A stretch of DNA of 64,000 nucleotides from Tubulanus polymorphus (Eukaryota > Nemertea > Palaeonemertea > Tubulaniformes > Tubulanidae), in the NCBI RefSeq assembly GCF_964204645.1, contig NC_134036.1, forward strand, positions 1,860,001-1,924,000, given 5' to 3'. The notes below the pieces were generated by a model. It made no database searches. It saw only the letters and a list, made by a program, of their open reading frames with translations, and was not told the DNA's origin. Both the position numbers and the translations under genes were made by a program. This document shows positions 61,037-64,000 of this stretch, piece after piece (the stretch's first letter is position 1; each line of letters opens with the position of its first letter).

Positions 61037-61372
61037 AAATTAAATGTAGCCGCAAAGCAGCGATATATTGGTGAGTTCCAGTAACAACTGAAATACGAGA
61101 TCAACTGTCTTAAATTCAGTCGCCTATTAGGCTATAACAAATGAATGGAAATTTGTGGTGTAGAAAAATATATGGAAAATTAAATACAGCCGCAAAGCAG
61201 TGATCTTGAATCGAAAATTAAATATAGCCGCAAAGCAGCAATCTAGGTGATTTCAAGTAACTCATGTAAAATACGACCTTGATTGACTTTAATTCAGTCG
61301 CTTGTGGTAATGTGGTAGTTAAAAGCATAAATCGAAAACTAAATATAGCCGCAAAGCAGCGATAATGGAATT
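61037..61372 (+). repeat. Tandem copies of a GCCGCAAAGCAGCGAT repeat
   Basis: TATAGCCGCAAAGCAGCGAT or close variants occur near 61047, 61187, 61223 and 61343, with AATTCAGTCGCCT between. An inverted fragment lies at about 20856-20880 in myosin intron 7. Confidence 0.75.
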
Positions 61373-61429
61373 TCGGTTCATTAGATATCAATGATAGTTT
61401 CCTGAAAATCAAAAACTTATTGCAGACCC

Positions 61430-61640
61430 TGAAAAAAATGTTCTCAGTTTTGGACGGGAGAACTGATAAAGACACGCATACATACACGCACACATGCACA
61501 CACCACGCAACACAATATTCCACCAGGGCTGAGGCCAGCCCTGGCAATCGAGTATATATATTTCAGTACCTTTTGGACGGTAGAACTGATAAAGACAGCA
61601 CATTCAAAACTACACTCACCTAAAACACTCACTTCCCAGG
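61430..61640 (+). repeat. Duplicated TTTTGGACGGKAGAACTGAT segment
   Basis: The segment with GATAAAGACA occurs at about 61450 and 61572, around a CACACATGCACACA-rich stretch. Frames here on both strands are by-products. Confidence 0.7.
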
Positions 61641-61767
61641 GTCAGGCTTCACAAATTTGATTATTTTTGAATCTTCAAAAAATAATTCTTAGCGAAAAAT
61701 TGCGTTTCTTCAAAGAAATTGTAACAATGATAAAAAGTCTTGTTGTGAAGCCGGACTAGGACACTGC

Positions 61768-61806
61768 ATTCATTCATTCATTCATTCATTCATTCATTCA
61801 TTCATT
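61768..61806 (+). repeat. CATT tetranucleotide microsatellite
   Basis: About nine perfect CATT units. Confidence 0.95.
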
Positions 61807-62116
61807 CAAACACTCAAATAACAAATAATTCTTGTACGAAACATTTTCAAAGCATCGAAAAATATCGATTGTACTTTCGTGTTAGACACTATGGCAATAA
61901 TTCAACAATTAAAACCGATCGATTTCAAATAATTTCAAATGTATTGACATTTAACGACCTTTCGTCGATGATATTAAAACGTGTTTAAATAGTCGAGTTG
62001 TACATATTGCATAGGGATGTTTCATAAAAACATCTGTTAGAGGTTCTGTCATCGACCATGAGCCGGCTGAGCAAAATACGGTTAAACTATATATTTCAAG
62101 TATGGGGGTACGTGTA

Positions 62117-62350
62117 CAGAGGCCTCAAGTCGGATCTTTTGATTCAAGAGTGATATATGTGAGTTGGATGGTACAGTAGACTCCGCTCAAGTCGGGTCTT
62201 TTGACTTGACAGTGACATCTGAGTAGGATGATACAGTAGACTCCGCTCAAGTCGGATCTTTTGACTTGAGAGTGATATCTGAGTTGGATGATACAGTTGA
62301 CTCCGCTTAAGTCGGATCTTTTGACTCGAGTGTGATATCTGAGTTGAGTT
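62117..62350 (+). repeat. About 60-bp tandem repeat, 4 copies
   Basis: Units share CTCAAGTCGGATCTTTTGAC, TTGAGAGTGATATCTGAGT and GGATGATACAGT. The 83-codon minus frame over it is a by-product. Confidence 0.9.
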
Positions 62351-62403
62351 CGACGAACCCTATCTACACTAGTCAATTAACTTATTCCAACTCAAAAAGT
62401 ATT

Positions 62404-62682
62404 TCAACGACTTTCAAACATAAAATCTGCCGCATCGACTCGATCGCATCGTATCAAAATATTCGTTGAATAATATTTAAGCCCCTGCTTTATTATTTGA
62501 CCCAACAAAACTGGTAAACCGTAAATATTTATGTGTTTGTCTAACTCTGCGGGTTGAAGAAACTCCACTTGAGAATTTTTTTCGATCAAGTGGCAGAAAG
62601 TCTGCGCATATTGTAAACAAACAGTAACACGTAAACCGTATTCGTGGCGCTCGATAAAAATGGACCCAATAACACAAAGCAT
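62404..62682 (-). CDS. Small hypothetical ORF, 92 aa, minus strand
   Basis: Begins with MLCVIGSIFIERHEYG and ends with FMFESR. It is outside repeats and looks protein-like in places (VEFLQPAELDKH, YGLPVLLGQIIKQGLKYY). No domain or family is recognised and no splice structure is evident. It would point left from the CpG-rich right edge. Kept only as a candidate. Confidence 0.2.
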   Translation of the reverse strand: MLCVIGSIFIERHEYGLRVTVCLQYAQTFCHLIEKNSQVEFLQPAELDKHINIYGLPVLLGQIIKQGLKYYSTNILIRCDRVDAADFMFESR

Positions 62683-63204
62683 TGTACGATAGATTCTGTT
62701 GACTTCTAAAGTTTAAACTATCTTCGAAAAACTAGATAACCGTTATTGTGAGTCTGAAAATATTCTTTTTCAGTAACCAATTATAGTTTAATTGATAACA
62801 TCTAACCAGATATCAGAAGAAAATAAAAAGTAGAAAAAATAGTTATTTTATCCTTTTTCAATAATGATTGATGCTTGAATTTAGATACCAATTAACTTCG
62901 ATTAGATTTTGATTTTTTTTTATGATAGTCGGCCATCAAAGAGAATAAAAAGTTAGTTTTTCCTGTTCTTCGATCAAAGCTTTTTCTTATAAAATCTAAT
63001 TCATTTTGAATATTGAAAAAAGAATTTTGTATCGATCTAGGCCGCTCACCTTTTGTCACTCGGCGAAATGAACTATTCACTAAAGTCCTAAGTTCCTGAT
63101 ACGCAACAAACGTAGCGGTTGTACTCAACAATACACATCACCGCGCAACACATCACCACGAGTGACCCTTTACTCAATGACGTGTTGGTATAAAGTCAGT
63201 CGCT

Positions 63205-63320
63205 TGATGTTCAGTGCGCGAGGCAAGGTGCGCGTCATAGCGCGACAGTAGCAGGTGCGCGCAGCGCGGTTTAATTCAAAACTCTAAACAAACACAGACG
63301 GCGCGCGCGATACGCGAAAG
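63205..63320. promoter_or_regulatory. CpG-dense patch near the right edge
   Basis: GCGCGAGG, GGTGCGCG, AGCGCGAC, GGTGCGCGCAGCGCGG and GGCGCGCGCG fall within about 110 bp, in otherwise AT-rich DNA. It may be a promoter of a gene outside the window or of the weak minus-strand ORF; no core element is seen. Confidence 0.25.
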
Positions 63321-64000
63321 GTTGTGTGGGCTTTTCAAAACGTGATAATTCAAACATGACCTTGTCCCCAAAACCCACAACAATACCCACAAGATGTTTT
63401 TTTCGTTTCTATTTAGATACATCAAAGATATGAGGTTAGAAAAAGATTATTCAGGGTTGTATTTAGTACCAAACTTCCTCCTATTTTTCCCAAGGTAAAA
63501 TTTTCACAACCTGGCAATAGAAATATAGATTAACATTCGCGAATCGTTGGTGCCGCTTTAGAAGCCCAGAATTTATTAAATTATCGAACTTCTAATATAT
63601 ACACATGTTCAACATGCAAGTAGATATGGAAACCCCTCACCACCCCACCCCCGTTGAGAATTCCTGACACCTCCCTGTCGAGCTAAGCTGAGATTTAAAA
63701 CATTTTCCCACGCACCTAGTTATAGAACGCGCACTTCAGTATTTTCTAATCACCAGAAACAGCTTTTCTTTGTTCTGAATCCCAGATTAAATAAATATCA
63801 ACTTGTCTCCCGAGATGACGAAAGAAAGCCTTAAAAAAATTCGAATTAAGTGTCGCCAGGGGAACGGATTTGGTAGGCGATGACGGTGGGAGGTATTGTT
63901 GGTATCCCGACACCTGTCTCCTTTTCAGGACGAAGTTTTATTTCCAATAATAGGAGATTTATTTTAAAGCTTATGTTACACAGTAATCACGTCGTCATCC
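63321..64000. other. Right-edge sequence without recognised features
   Basis: No coding frame over 60 codons, no hairpin or tandem repeat recognised. Confidence 0.5.

Noticed and set aside
1-64000. CRISPR array, prokaryotic operon or phage element
   Set aside because: The tandem repeats have no unique equal-length spacers, and all real genes are spliced animal genes.
1-64000. Autonomous transposon or retrovirus-like coding sequence
   Set aside because: No reverse transcriptase, integrase or transposase motif is visible in any frame; all mobile elements seen are short and non-coding.

Overview
The window is nuclear DNA of an animal, almost certainly a marine invertebrate. All multi-exon genes have GT-AG introns with pyrimidine tracts, CpG is not depleted in exons, and introns and intergenic DNA are packed with short hairpin repeats and tandem repeats. 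The peptide-receptor-type GPCR and the protein divergence fit a lophotrochozoan (mollusc, annelid, nemertean or similar), but I cannot name the species.

All four genes lie on the + strand. (1) UXS1, UDP-glucuronate decarboxylase: 10 exons from about 2879 to 7740, 436 codons, first exon inferred. (2) A two-domain galectin: 6 exons, 10500-13259, 289 aa, with a TATA box. (3) An intronless rhodopsin-family GPCR, 13582-14625, only 322 bp after the galectin stop. (4) A full-length class V myosin: 35 exons, 16827-45364. The exon lengths sum to 5592 nt (1863 aa) with every junction in phase; motor, six IQ motifs, coiled coils and the dilute-type cargo-binding tail are all present. Positions 1-2700 and 45365-64000 hold no gene I can defend, apart from two weak small ORFs.

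The genes have no obvious shared pathway. UXS1 makes UDP-xylose for glycan synthesis in the secretory pathway, the galectin binds glycans, the GPCR is an orphan peptide-type receptor, and myosin V moves organelles on actin.

Three patterns stand out. First, several hairpin (MITE-like) families share GGnCCAGTT-type ends and are flanked by 3-bp target duplications, mostly CAG or CTG. Two nested insertions have an uninterrupted sister copy inside this window, which proves the duplication. Second, at six exon edges (UXS1 exon 7; myosin exons 6, 9, 28, 33 and 35) local tandem duplication or repeat expansion has placed copies of a splice site, usually with exon sequence, in the intron. One gives an in-frame 23-codon alternative. 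Third, the myosin tail has a duplicated exon (42083 and 42784), a possible small loop-2 exon, and an intronic cluster of CTCF-like motifs that switches orientation across one exon.
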